Shown here: piece by piece, positions 31,475 to 40,687 of the stretch | Layout: the number at the start of each line of letters is the position of its first letter | Position numbering within the stretch: the stretch's first letter is position 1 | From: Acidobacteriaceae bacterium | GTDB taxonomy: Bacteria > Acidobacteriota > Terriglobia > Terriglobales > Acidobacteriaceae | Length of the DNA: 64,000 nt | Direction of reading: 5' to 3' | Assembly (NCBI GenBank): GCA_025462885.1 | Contig: JAOAPN010000002.1 | Location: 434,001-498,000 of the forward strand | Made by a program: the position numbers and the translations under genes | The notes under the pieces: model-generated | What the model saw: only the letters and a program-made list of their open reading frames with translations | What the model was told of the DNA's origin: nothing | The model's database searches: none

Positions 31475-34135
31475 ATGCTACGTACGCCCAAGTCGACATA
31501 CCGACTGCAACTCCATAAGGACTTTACATTTGACGATGCCGCGTGCATCGCTGAGTACCTGCGCGACCTGGGAATCTCTCACGTCTATTGCTCGCCTTAC
31601 CTGCAGGCTTCGCCTGACAGCACCCACGGTTATGACGTGGTCGATCACCAGAAGGTGAATGAAGAACTCGGCGGCGCTGAAGGGCATGAGCGCCTGTCGA
31701 ACCGACTGCGCGAGCTTGGATTGGGGCAGGTGCTGGATATTGTTCCGAATCACATGTCCCTGGGGCGCGAAAACCGCTTCTGGTGGGACGTGCTGGAGAA
31801 CGGTACGTCGAGCCGCTACGCCTCGTTTTTTGATATCGACTGGCAGCCACAGGAGGAGCGCCTTCGCAATAAGGTGCTGGTTCCGGTGCTGGCCGACCAG
31901 TATGGCCGCGTGTTGCAGGATGGTGGCATCAAGCTCGCTCGTCACGGCGGACTGTTTCAGGTGGAATGCGCTGGGCAGGTGTTGCCGGTTGCCCCGCCGA
32001 CGTTGTCTTCGCTGCTGGCGCGTGCGGCGGAGTATGCGAAGTCTGAGACGCTCAGTTTTCTTGCCGCGTCGTTTGCACGCCTACCGGCTCCGGAGTATGT
32101 CGATCGCAGAACGATTCTGGCGCGGCATCGCGACAAGACCGTGCTGTATGCGTTGTTATCCCGGCTGTGTTCGGAAGAGCCGCAGGTGTGCGAGCAGATC
32201 GATCGCGCTGTCGGGGAGCTGAATGCGAACCTCGATGCGCTCGATGATCTTTTGAACCAGCAGAACTATCGGCTTTCGTATTGGAAGGCGGCGGATGAGC
32301 AATTGGGATACCGGCGCTTCTTCGATGTGAATACGCTGATCGGGATGCGTGTGGAGCGCGAGCACGTGTTCGAAGAGACCCATACGCTGGTGCTGGACTG
32401 GCTGAAGCGTGGCGTACTGGATGGTGTACGGGTGGATCATCCGGATGGTCTGCGGGATCCGCTGCAGTACTTCCAGCGGTTGCGTACGCTGGCTCCGGAT
32501 GCGTGGATCGTTGGCGAGAAGATTCTTGAGCCAGGGGAGTTTCTGCCGGAGAGTTGGCCGATTCAGGGCACGAGCGGATACGACTTCCTGAACGTTGCGT
32601 TGGGCGTCCTGGCGCGTTCTGAGGGGCTAGTGGAACTGTCTGCGGTGTATGCCGACTTTATTGGTGGAACGCCTTCGTTTGCGGATGTCGCCCATGAGAA
32701 AAAGATTGCGGTGACGCAGGAGTCGCTGGCCAGCGATGTGAACCGGCTGACTTCGCTGTTGGTGGAGATCTGCGAGTGCAACCGCAATGAGCGCGACTAC
32801 ACGAGAGCGCAGATGCGGCGGGCGATTCGTGAGCTGGCATCGTGCTTCCACGTGTACCGGACGTACGTGGTGCCGGAGCGGAATGAGATTACGGATGACG
32901 ATATCGAGGCGATTTCGCAGGCTACGGAGTGCGCCAAGAGCAAGCGACAGGATGTCGATGCCGGATTGTTCGACTTCATGCGTGATGTGCTGACGCTGCG
33001 GGTTACGGGCAAATATGAGACGGAGTTCGTGATGCGCTTCCAGCAGTTCACCGGACCGGTGATGGCGAAAGGTGTCGAGGATACGGCGTTCTATTGCTAC
33101 AACCGGCTGACGGGCATGAATGAAGTGGGAAGTGATCCGTCGCGCGACGGACTCAGCGTCGAGGAGTTCCATGCGTATCAGGGCAAGATGCAGAAGACGC
33201 ATCCGCTGACGATGACTTCGCTCTCGACGCACGATACGAAGCGCAGCGATGATGTGCGGGCGCGGCTTGCGGTGCTGTCGGAGATGCCGGGGAGATTTGG
33301 CGCGGCAGTGCATCGCTGGGCGAGGCTGAACGCGGACCTGCGTGGAACGCGGGCGGATGGCAGCGCAATTCTCGATCGCAATACCGAGTACTTCTACTAT
33401 CAGTCGCTGATCGGCGCGTGGCCGATTACGCCGGACCGCATCAAGGCCTATATGGAGAAGGCGATGCGTGAGGCCAAGCAGCAGACCTCGTGGGTCGCGA
33501 ACAATAAAGAGTTTGAAGATGCGATGCGGAGCTTTATCGAGAAGACGCTGGAGCACACGGCGTTCCTCGCAGAGTTGGAACAGTTTGTGGAGTCGGTGAA
33601 GTATGCGGGGCGGGTGAATTCGCTCGCGCAGACACTGATGAAGCATACGGCGCCGGGTGTTCCCGATCTCTACCAGGGCACTGAGCTGTGGGACTTCAGC
33701 CTGGTGGATCCGGACAACCGCCGGCCCGTGGACTACGATGTGCGGCGTCAGGCTCTGAAGGAGATTCAGGGCATGTCGGTCGCGCAGGTGATGGAGCGTA
33801 TGGACGATGGGCTGCCGAAGCTATGGACGATTCGCCAGGCGCTTGCCCTGCGCGGCAGTCGACCGGAGTGGTTCGCACCCGATCGCGGCTACCGTGCGTT
33901 GAAGGCGACCGGCGCGAAGAAGGAACATGTCGTTGCCTATCTGCGCGGGGACAACATCATTACAGTGGTTCCGCGGCTGGTCGTAACGCTGGACGGCAAG
34001 TGGGGCGCTACGGCAATCGCTTTGCCGAAGGGCCGCTTTCGAAACATTATGACCGATGAACTGATTGAAGGCGGCAAGGTGGGAATGGAAACGCTGCTAC
34101 GCGAGTTTCCTGTCGCACTTCTCGTCAAGGAATAG
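31475..34135 (+). CDS. treY: Maltooligosyl trehalose synthase
   Basis: The product is 886 residues, start ATG 31475. The N-terminus STYRLQLHKDFTFDDAACIA and SHVYCSPYLQASPDSTHGYD is diagnostic of TreY. Catalytic motifs are GVRVDHPDGLRDP (nucleophile Asp), WIVGEKILEPGE (Glu) and STHDTKRSDDVRARL (Asp). The C-terminal PGVPDLYQGTELWDFSLVDP and DNRRPVDY are TreY-specific. It converts the reducing-end maltose unit of maltodextrins to a trehalosyl group, the substrate of TreZ. treZ follows 96 bp downstream on the same strand. Confidence 0.96.
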   Translation: MLRTPKSTYRLQLHKDFTFDDAACIAEYLRDLGISHVYCSPYLQASPDSTHGYDVVDHQKVNEELGGAEGHERLSNRLRELGLGQVLDIVPNHMSLGRENRFWWDVLENGTSSRYASFFDIDWQPQEERLRNKVLVPVLADQYGRVLQDGGIKLARHGGLFQVECAGQVLPVAPPTLSSLLARAAEYAKSETLSFLAASFARLPAPEYVDRRTILARHRDKTVLYALLSRLCSEEPQVCEQIDRAVGELNANLDALDDLLNQQNYRLSYWKAADEQLGYRRFFDVNTLIGMRVEREHVFEETHTLVLDWLKRGVLDGVRVDHPDGLRDPLQYFQRLRTLAPDAWIVGEKILEPGEFLPESWPIQGTSGYDFLNVALGVLARSEGLVELSAVYADFIGGTPSFADVAHEKKIAVTQESLASDVNRLTSLLVEICECNRNERDYTRAQMRRAIRELASCFHVYRTYVVPERNEITDDDIEAISQATECAKSKRQDVDAGLFDFMRDVLTLRVTGKYETEFVMRFQQFTGPVMAKGVEDTAFYCYNRLTGMNEVGSDPSRDGLSVEEFHAYQGKMQKTHPLTMTSLSTHDTKRSDDVRARLAVLSEMPGRFGAAVHRWARLNADLRGTRADGSAILDRNTEYFYYQSLIGAWPITPDRIKAYMEKAMREAKQQTSWVANNKEFEDAMRSFIEKTLEHTAFLAELEQFVESVKYAGRVNSLAQTLMKHTAPGVPDLYQGTELWDFSLVDPDNRRPVDYDVRRQALKEIQGMSVAQVMERMDDGLPKLWTIRQALALRGSRPEWFAPDRGYRALKATGAKKEHVVAYLRGDNIITVVPRLVVTLDGKWGATAIALPKGRFRNIMTDELIEGGKVGMETLLREFPVALLVKE

Positions 34136-34231
34136 TGGATGCTTGCTTAACAGATCGACGTTCCTTAGTTGGTCTACCTGGCTTGCAATACAACACTCGC
34201 AAAAGATTCTAGAGATCGAAGGAACGAGACG

Positions 34232-35983
34232 ATGCATAAGTTCACCGTGTGGGCGCCCAAGGCGATGAAGATGGCAGTGAAGATCGATGACCATGTCTAT
34301 CCGATGAGCGGCCCCAGCGACACAGGATGGTGGGACGCGAAGGTTGAGACTGCTGGAGCGGAGACCGACTACGCCTTCCTGCTGAACGACGATACGACGC
34401 CGTATCCCGACCCGCGCAGTCCCTGGCAGGCCAACGGGGTGCACGGGCCTTCTCGCGTGGTCGATCACAAAGCCTTCCAGTGGAACGATGCTGCCTGGCA
34501 GGGGCCGCCGTTGGGCGGCGCCGTGATTTACGAGCTGCATATTGGCACCTTCACGCCTGAGGGTACGTTCGACGCGGCGATCGGAAAGCTGGATTACCTG
34601 TTCGATCTTGGAATTACCCACATCGAGATCATGCCGGTGGCGGCATTTCCTGGCGATTTTGGGTGGGGGTATGACGGCGTCGCTTTGTTTGCGGTCCGGC
34701 ATACGTATGGCGGTCCGGAGGCGCTCAAGCGCCTGGTCGATGCCTGCCATCAGCGCGGCATCGGAGTGTTGATCGATGTGGTGTACAACCACTTTGGGCC
34801 AGTGGGGAACTACGCCAATATGTTTGGCCCGTACATGACGAGCTTCCACCGGACTCCGTGGGGCGATGCCATCAACTTCGAGGCGGCTGGCAGCGATGAA
34901 GTGCGACGCTTCTTTTGCGACAACGCGCTGATGTGGATGCGGGACTATCACGTCGACGGGCTGCGGCTGGATGCAGTGCATGAGTTTGTAGATCGCTCGG
35001 CTATCCACTTTATGGAACAGCTTTCGGCCGAGGTGGATGTGCTGTCTTCGACCCTGGGACGCAGACTAATTTTGATTGCTGAGAGCGATCTCAATGATCC
35101 GCGGGTCGTGACACCGCGTGAAGCGCGCGGCTACGGGATGGATGCCCAATGGAGCGATGACTTCCACCACGCGCTTTTCACGATCCTGCATGTGGAGCAG
35201 GGTAAGGGGTACTACGACGACTTCGGGAGCTTTGCGGACCTGGCGAAGTCGCTGAAGCGGGCGTTCGTCTATGACGGTGAATTTTCGCGGTACAGAGATC
35301 GTTCGCATGGGCGGCCGGTGGAGGGACTTTCGGCACACCACTTCGTCTGCTTTATCCAGAACCACGACCAGGTGGGGAATCGCGCTACCGGTGACCGGCT
35401 GGAGCATATCATCGGGCTCGACCGGGCCAAGGTGGCGGCGGGGCTGGTGTTGAGCTCTCCCTTTATTCCTATGCTCTTCCAGGGCGAAGAGTACGCTGCG
35501 TCCACTCCGTTCCAGTACTTCGCGGACCACGAAGACGGCGAGCTGCGCAAGGCTGTCTCTGAAGGGCGCAAGCGGGAGTTTGCGGCGTTTGGCTGGAAGG
35601 CGGAGGAGATACCGGATCCAGAGAGTCCTGAAACTTTCAATCGCTCGAAGTTGAATTGGGATGAAGTGTCGCAGGGCAAGCACGCCGACATGCTGGAGTG
35701 GTGCAAGCAGTTGATTCATTTCCGGCGTAGCTCTTCTACGTTGAACGACGGGGATATGGGCCATGTGGAGGTGTCATATGACGAGGAGAAGCGCTGGCTC
35801 GTCGTGGGCCGCGGCTTGGTGACGGTACTGTGCAATCTCGGAGACGAAGAGATGCGGCTGGATGCGCCTGAAGACGCGACCCTGGCACTGGCTTCGCGGC
35901 CGGACGTTCGCTTGGACGGTGGCTTGGTTGTTCTTCCGTCCAATACGCTCGCCATTTTGACCGTTGAGGCATTGAATCCATAG
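34232..35983 (+). CDS. treZ: Malto-oligosyltrehalose trehalohydrolase
   Basis: The product is 583 residues from ATG 34232, preceded by GAAGGAA. The frame extends to 34169 but that part lacks similarity. An N-terminal CBM48-like domain (FTVWAPKAMKMAVKIDDHVY) is followed by a GH13 barrel. Motifs are IDVVYNHFGPVGNY, VDGLRLDAVHEF (Asp), LILIAESDLNDPRV (Glu) and FIQNHDQVGNRATGDR (Asp), with PMLFQGEEYAASTPFQYF as in TreZ. It releases free trehalose from TreY products. No TreX debranching enzyme is adjacent. Confidence 0.96.
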   Translation: MHKFTVWAPKAMKMAVKIDDHVYPMSGPSDTGWWDAKVETAGAETDYAFLLNDDTTPYPDPRSPWQANGVHGPSRVVDHKAFQWNDAAWQGPPLGGAVIYELHIGTFTPEGTFDAAIGKLDYLFDLGITHIEIMPVAAFPGDFGWGYDGVALFAVRHTYGGPEALKRLVDACHQRGIGVLIDVVYNHFGPVGNYANMFGPYMTSFHRTPWGDAINFEAAGSDEVRRFFCDNALMWMRDYHVDGLRLDAVHEFVDRSAIHFMEQLSAEVDVLSSTLGRRLILIAESDLNDPRVVTPREARGYGMDAQWSDDFHHALFTILHVEQGKGYYDDFGSFADLAKSLKRAFVYDGEFSRYRDRSHGRPVEGLSAHHFVCFIQNHDQVGNRATGDRLEHIIGLDRAKVAAGLVLSSPFIPMLFQGEEYAASTPFQYFADHEDGELRKAVSEGRKREFAAFGWKAEEIPDPESPETFNRSKLNWDEVSQGKHADMLEWCKQLIHFRRSSSTLNDGDMGHVEVSYDEEKRWLVVGRGLVTVLCNLGDEEMRLDAPEDATLALASRPDVRLDGGLVVLPSNTLAILTVEALNP

Positions 35984-36393
35984 GTATTCGCCCCGTGGGT
36001 GGGACGGGGCGGAGCTTCCCGGCGAGTGGATCGCCAGCGATCCAGGCTTATGGTCAATTTGGCCGTGTCGTTCGGATGAATTCTTAAGGCACGATGAAGA
36101 TCATTTCAACTCCCTAAGTGATTGCCGCGAAGGAGTTTATGAGGCTAAACTTGAGCTACAGTGACATGCCAAATTTGTATCGGACGCAATCCGCCCGAAG
36201 CTGAGTCACGTTCACTACCCCCCTCGTAGTGATGATCGAAACTTTTGTTCTATTGATTCCGTATCTCTCATATTGTTTCCGCGTCTATAGAACCAACTCC
36301 AAGTGAACTTCCGGTGAATCCTGCCGGCAAAATGCGGGAGTTCGGCTCGATAGTATTGCGATCGGGAATGAGATTGAAATTGAGGACGTATCG
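35984..36393. other. Gene-free spacer after treZ
   Basis: An 8-bp stem CGCCCCGT/ACGGGGCG (35989-35996, 36004-36011) directly follows treZ but lacks a T-run, so it is a weak candidate terminator. The rest is AT-richer and presumably holds the promoter of the gene at 36394. I see no coding frame or RNA fold. Confidence 0.5.
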
Positions 36394-37584
36394 ATGTTGA
36401 CAGGATTTGGCATCTCGAAGGCAGCGCAAAGAGTTTGTGTGCTTCTCCCTATTTTGTTTGTTCCAGCAACCGTACCCTTGGCTATGGCGCAGGCTCCCGC
36501 ACCCGCGGCGGCTCCGGCTGGTGGACGCCAAATCGGCACGGTGAAGCAGGTATCCGGATCGACGATGACACTGGCCACCGATGCTGGACAGCCGGTGGAG
36601 GTGACGCTCACGGACAGCGTTCGGATCGTTCAGCTTGCTCCGGGCAGTACTGATTTGAAGGCGGCAACGCCGATCAAGCTGGCCGATATCGCGGTAGGTG
36701 ATCGCGTGCTCGTAACGGGCAAGGCCGGCGATGCAGCGAACCAGATCACGGCGGCTCGCATCATCCTGATGAAGTCGACAGACATCGCCCAGAAGCATGC
36801 CAGCGAGCAGGCCGACTGGCAGAAGCGCGGGAGCGGCGGCATCGTGAGCGCCGTCGATCCTGCCGCCACGACCCTGACTGTAATGGAGGGCGCGAAGAAG
36901 GTGCAGGTCAAGACGACCGGCACGACGATCTTCCGTCGCTACTCGGGCGACTCGATCAAGTTTGAAGACGCTGTCCCTGGTACGTTTGCCCAGGTGCAGA
37001 GCGGCGATCAGCTTCGTGTGCGCGGAGCGAAGTCGGAGGACGGTCTGACGATCGATGCTGAAGAGATCGTTAGCGGCTCGTTTAAAAATCTTGCCGGCAC
37101 GATTGCAACGATCAACTCGGCGGATGGCACGATTACCTTGAAGGACCTGGCCAGCAAGAAGATGATGACGGTCAAAGTGACTGCGAACTCCGACTTGCGG
37201 AGACTGCCGGAGCGGGCAGCGGCGATGTTTGCCGCTCGTGCCAAGGGCGGTGCCGCTGGTGCTCCTGCTGCCGGGGGCCAGACAGGTGAGCGCGGTCCAG
37301 GCGGTGCAGGTCAAGGTGGGCCGGGTGGTTCCGGTCGCTCGGCGGGGATGGATCTTTCGCAGATGCTGTCGCGTCTGCCGAATGAAACGATTGCCGATCT
37401 GAAGGTCGGAGAAGCGGTGATGATCGTCGTCTCCCAGTCGGCGCCTTCCAGCAGCTCTGTTACGGCCGTGACGTTGCTTACGGGAGTTGAACCGATTCTC
37501 GCCGCATCCCCGGGCGGCGCTCCCATGACCCTTTCACCCTGGAGCGTAGGTGGTGGTGCACCGGACGCAGGCGGCGCGCAGTAG
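36394..37584 (+). CDS. Exported DUF5666-like repeat protein
   Basis: The product is 396 residues. The signal peptide spans about 1-32 (LLPILFVPATVPLAMAQA). Three small beta-barrel repeats follow, each with a GTVKQVSGSTMTL- or GIVSAVDPAATTLTV-like strand and a VGDRVLV- or SGDQLRV-type turn. This resembles the OB-like DUF5666 domain. A glycine-rich linker (GERGPGGAGQGGPGGSGRS, about 305-323) precedes the C-terminal KVGEAVMIVVSQS. The location is periplasmic or surface. It lies 55 bp before the TonB receptor, which also has a glycine-rich segment, so the two are probably co-expressed. Confidence 0.7.
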   Translation: MLTGFGISKAAQRVCVLLPILFVPATVPLAMAQAPAPAAAPAGGRQIGTVKQVSGSTMTLATDAGQPVEVTLTDSVRIVQLAPGSTDLKAATPIKLADIAVGDRVLVTGKAGDAANQITAARIILMKSTDIAQKHASEQADWQKRGSGGIVSAVDPAATTLTVMEGAKKVQVKTTGTTIFRRYSGDSIKFEDAVPGTFAQVQSGDQLRVRGAKSEDGLTIDAEEIVSGSFKNLAGTIATINSADGTITLKDLASKKMMTVKVTANSDLRRLPERAAAMFAARAKGGAAGAPAAGGQTGERGPGGAGQGGPGGSGRSAGMDLSQMLSRLPNETIADLKVGEAVMIVVSQSAPSSSSVTAVTLLTGVEPILAASPGGAPMTLSPWSVGGGAPDAGGAQ

Positions 37585-37639
37585 TCCAGCAGGTACGGTC
37601 TCGCGAAGACCTCACACATTGATTTTCTTTAGGAGCAGT

Positions 37640-40615
37640 ATGCCATTTCGTCTTACGCTGAAGTTCTGCCTTGCCACATGCATGGCCCTCGTACTCTGCT
37701 TTTCTCAGGCTGCCCTGGGGCAGCAGCCGGGTACCGCGACGGTTCGCGGTATGGTTTCGGACCCTGACGGCGCGGTCATTCCGGGTGCGACCGTTACCTT
37801 GACGCCGACTTCCGGCGCGGCCCTGATTGCCACCTCGGGCAGCGACGGCAACTACGTTGTCCGTGGTGTTCCGGCGGGGTCGTATTCCATGACTGTGACG
37901 ATGGACGGTTTCGCCTCCTTCGTGAAGCAGGGGGTTCGTATCGGAGCCGGTCAGTCTCTGGCGCTCGACGCGAAGCTGGCCATCCAGACCCAGGAGCAGC
38001 AGATTCAGGTTACGGCGCAGGCGGCGCAGGTCAGCGTGGACTCCGACAGCAATGCCAGTTCCACGGTGATCAAGGGCAAGGATCTCGATGCGCTCTCGGA
38101 CGACCCGGATGAACTCTCGTCGGAGTTGAGCGCGCTTGCCGGACCGGCAGCCGGACCCAATGGCGGACAGATCTATGTGGATGGCTTTACCGGTGGGCAA
38201 CTGCCTCCCAAGTCTTCCATTCGCGAGATTCGTATCAATCAGAATCCGTTTTCGGCGCAGTATGACAAGCTTGGATATGGCCGCGTTGAAGTCTTCACCA
38301 AGCCCGGAACCGACAAGTTCCACGGCAACCTGAACGTTCAGGGTGGCGACAAGGTATTCAATACTTCGAACCCGTTTCTGGGAGCTTCGAATTCGCAGCC
38401 TTCGTACCATACGATCTTTATCCTGGGCAGCATCAGCGGGCCGATTACGAAGTCTTCGTCCTTCACGATCGGTGGCTCGCAGCGCACGATTCAGGACAAC
38501 AACATCGTCAATCCCAGCGGCTACTATGCCAGCTCGGCGACTTCGCTGACACCCTGCCAGCCGGGCGACCGGACCTGCTCGTACTTCGCTTCGTACCCTG
38601 AAGCCGGGCGCGCTGTGGCTCATCCGCAGACTCGCAGCGACCTCAGCCCGCGTGTCGACTTCGCGCTGGGTGATAAGAACACGCTGACCGTTCGTTACCA
38701 GTACAACGTCAACGGCGCCCAGAACAGCGGCGTTGGCAATACTGGCTTGCCTACCGTCGGATACAGCACGGAGACGACGGAGAACACGGTCCAGATCAGC
38801 GACACGCAGATCGTCAGTCCGCGCATCATCAACGAGACGCGGTTCGAATATCAGCGCGATCACTCTGCCCAGGATCCACTGAGCACCGCGGCGACGTTGT
38901 CCGTGCAGGGCATCTTTACCGGTGGTGGATCCAGCCTGGGCACGGTGCGTTCCACGGCTACTCACATCGAATTGCAGAACTACACCTCGATCGCACTCGC
39001 GAAGAATTTCCTGCGCATGGGCGGCCGTCTCCGGACCACGAACGAATCGTTGACCTCCACAGCAGGCAGCAACGGGACGTTCGTCTACTCTTATTTGCTG
39101 GATCCCTGTACCGATCCGAATCCAAGCATCAAGAAGCCGAGCACCTGCGCGGCGGGCGTGACGGCAGCCTGTGCCACTGCGAATGCGTCCATCTCGTCGT
39201 ACCAGTGCGGACTTCCCGGGCAGTATGCCATTACCACGATCAACAAGCCGACCATCAATGGGCGCCTGACCGACGTTGGCTTTTACGTCGAAGATGACTG
39301 GAAGGCTCGTCCGAACCTGACGATCAGCGGTGGTCTTCGCTACGAGGCTCAAAACGTAATCAGTAGTGCGCACGACCTTGCTCCGCGCATCTCCATTGCG
39401 TATGGAGTGCCGCGTGGCAAGGGCAAACAGAGCGTTACTGTCATTCGCGGCGGATTCGGCCTCTTCTATGACCGCTTTACGCTCGCCGACTATCTGACGA
39501 CCAACCAGTTGAACGGAACGAACCAGGTGAAGGCGACCTTTATCAATCCGGGAGCGAACTGCCGTCCTGGGAGCACCGCTGGTTGCGGCAGTTCGACGGC
39601 GAATAGAACGACTCTGTACACCCTGGGCAATGGCCTGCGGAGCTCTTACACGATCCAGTCGGCGATCGGTATTGACCAGCAGCTTGGCCGCGCTGCTACC
39701 GTGTCAGTGAACTATTTGAATGCTCGCGGGGAGCACCAGTATATGAGCCGCAACTTCTTCAATAGCACGGCATACAACTACCAGTTTCAATCGGGCGGCG
39801 TCTTCCGCCAAGATCAGTTGATGGTCAATGCCAACGCACGGTTGAAGAAGGTAACGCTGTTCGGCTTCTACTCTCTCAGCTTTGCAAACGCGAATACGTC
39901 GGGGTCGGGATTCTTCCCCACCAGCAATACCAACACCAGCGCAGATTACGGCCGCGCTTCGTTCACGCGACGGAGCATGGCGGTGGCTGGTGGCAACTTT
40001 ACGCTGCCGTACAAGTTCTCGGCGAGCCCGTTCATCATCGCCCAGGCGGGTACGCCTTACAACGTGACCAGCGGCCTCGATCCACTGGGCAGCTCGATCT
40101 ATAACGCACGGCCTTACTTCACCAATGGCGACAGCGGAAGCTGCCGCGTGTCGTCGGACTTCAGTGCGACGCAGACCGGGAATCTGACCCCTGTGCCGAT
40201 CAACTACTGCACCGGTCCTTCCAACTTCACCTTCAATATGCGCGTCGGTCGTGTCTTCGGCTTTGGACCAAGGACGGGTGTGGCTGCAGCGGGTGGCGGC
40301 GACGGTGGACCTGGCGGCCCCGGAGGTCCTGGCGGTGGCGGCGGAGGTCGTGGCGGCGGCGGTCCTCGTGGCGGCGGTGGCGGCGGAGGTCGTGGCGGTC
40401 CTGGTATGGGAGGTGGCACCGGTGGATCGGGGCACAAGTACACTCTCACCCTGGGTGCACAGGCCTTCAACCTCTTCAACGTGATTCCGTATGGAACGCC
40501 TACCAGCACGCTCAGTTCGCCACGCTTCGGTCAGTTCACGACGCTGGCCACTGGACCGTTCAGCTCGGCTACCGCGGTGCGGCGTATTACGCTTCAGGCG
40601 TCGTTCAACTTCTAG
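37640..40615 (+). CDS. TonB-dependent receptor with carboxypeptidase-regulatory domain (Oar-like)
   Basis: The product is 991 residues. ATG 37640 has AGGAG; the frame extends to 37550 but the signal peptide (about 8-34, ending ALGQQ) starts here. A carboxypeptidase-regulatory-like beta-sandwich (GTATVRGMVSDPDGAVIPGA) spans about 35-120. A plug domain follows (IYVDGFTGGQLPPKSSIREI, RINQNPFSAQYDKLGYG), then a large outer-membrane barrel ending SATAVRRITLQASFNF with terminal Phe. An unusual glycine-rich insertion at about 890-935 interrupts the final barrel strands. These receptors import large ligands through the outer membrane using TonB; the ligand is unknown. Confidence 0.93.
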   Translation: MPFRLTLKFCLATCMALVLCFSQAALGQQPGTATVRGMVSDPDGAVIPGATVTLTPTSGAALIATSGSDGNYVVRGVPAGSYSMTVTMDGFASFVKQGVRIGAGQSLALDAKLAIQTQEQQIQVTAQAAQVSVDSDSNASSTVIKGKDLDALSDDPDELSSELSALAGPAAGPNGGQIYVDGFTGGQLPPKSSIREIRINQNPFSAQYDKLGYGRVEVFTKPGTDKFHGNLNVQGGDKVFNTSNPFLGASNSQPSYHTIFILGSISGPITKSSSFTIGGSQRTIQDNNIVNPSGYYASSATSLTPCQPGDRTCSYFASYPEAGRAVAHPQTRSDLSPRVDFALGDKNTLTVRYQYNVNGAQNSGVGNTGLPTVGYSTETTENTVQISDTQIVSPRIINETRFEYQRDHSAQDPLSTAATLSVQGIFTGGGSSLGTVRSTATHIELQNYTSIALAKNFLRMGGRLRTTNESLTSTAGSNGTFVYSYLLDPCTDPNPSIKKPSTCAAGVTAACATANASISSYQCGLPGQYAITTINKPTINGRLTDVGFYVEDDWKARPNLTISGGLRYEAQNVISSAHDLAPRISIAYGVPRGKGKQSVTVIRGGFGLFYDRFTLADYLTTNQLNGTNQVKATFINPGANCRPGSTAGCGSSTANRTTLYTLGNGLRSSYTIQSAIGIDQQLGRAATVSVNYLNARGEHQYMSRNFFNSTAYNYQFQSGGVFRQDQLMVNANARLKKVTLFGFYSLSFANANTSGSGFFPTSNTNTSADYGRASFTRRSMAVAGGNFTLPYKFSASPFIIAQAGTPYNVTSGLDPLGSSIYNARPYFTNGDSGSCRVSSDFSATQTGNLTPVPINYCTGPSNFTFNMRVGRVFGFGPRTGVAAAGGGDGGPGGPGGPGGGGGGRGGGGPRGGGGGGGRGGPGMGGGTGGSGHKYTLTLGAQAFNLFNVIPYGTPTSTLSSPRFGQFTTLATGPFSSATAVRRITLQASFNF

Positions 40616-40624
40616 GCGGCAACT

Positions 40625-40667
40625 AAGCAAATGGGCGCGACCTCATCGGTCGCGCCCATTTGCTTTT
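40625..40667. terminator. Strong bidirectional intrinsic terminator
   Basis: A perfect 18-bp stem (40625-40642 with 40648-40665) closes a five-base loop. On the + strand it ends in CTTTT. On the minus strand the A-rich foot reads as T residues as well. It separates the TonB receptor gene from the converging ureide operon and can serve both. Confidence 0.92.
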
Positions 40668-40687
40668 AAGAATCATAGTTCCCGCTT

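Noticed and set aside
37478-39373. 631-residue minus strand frame
   Set aside because: Antisense to the TonB receptor; Arg-rich and without motifs.
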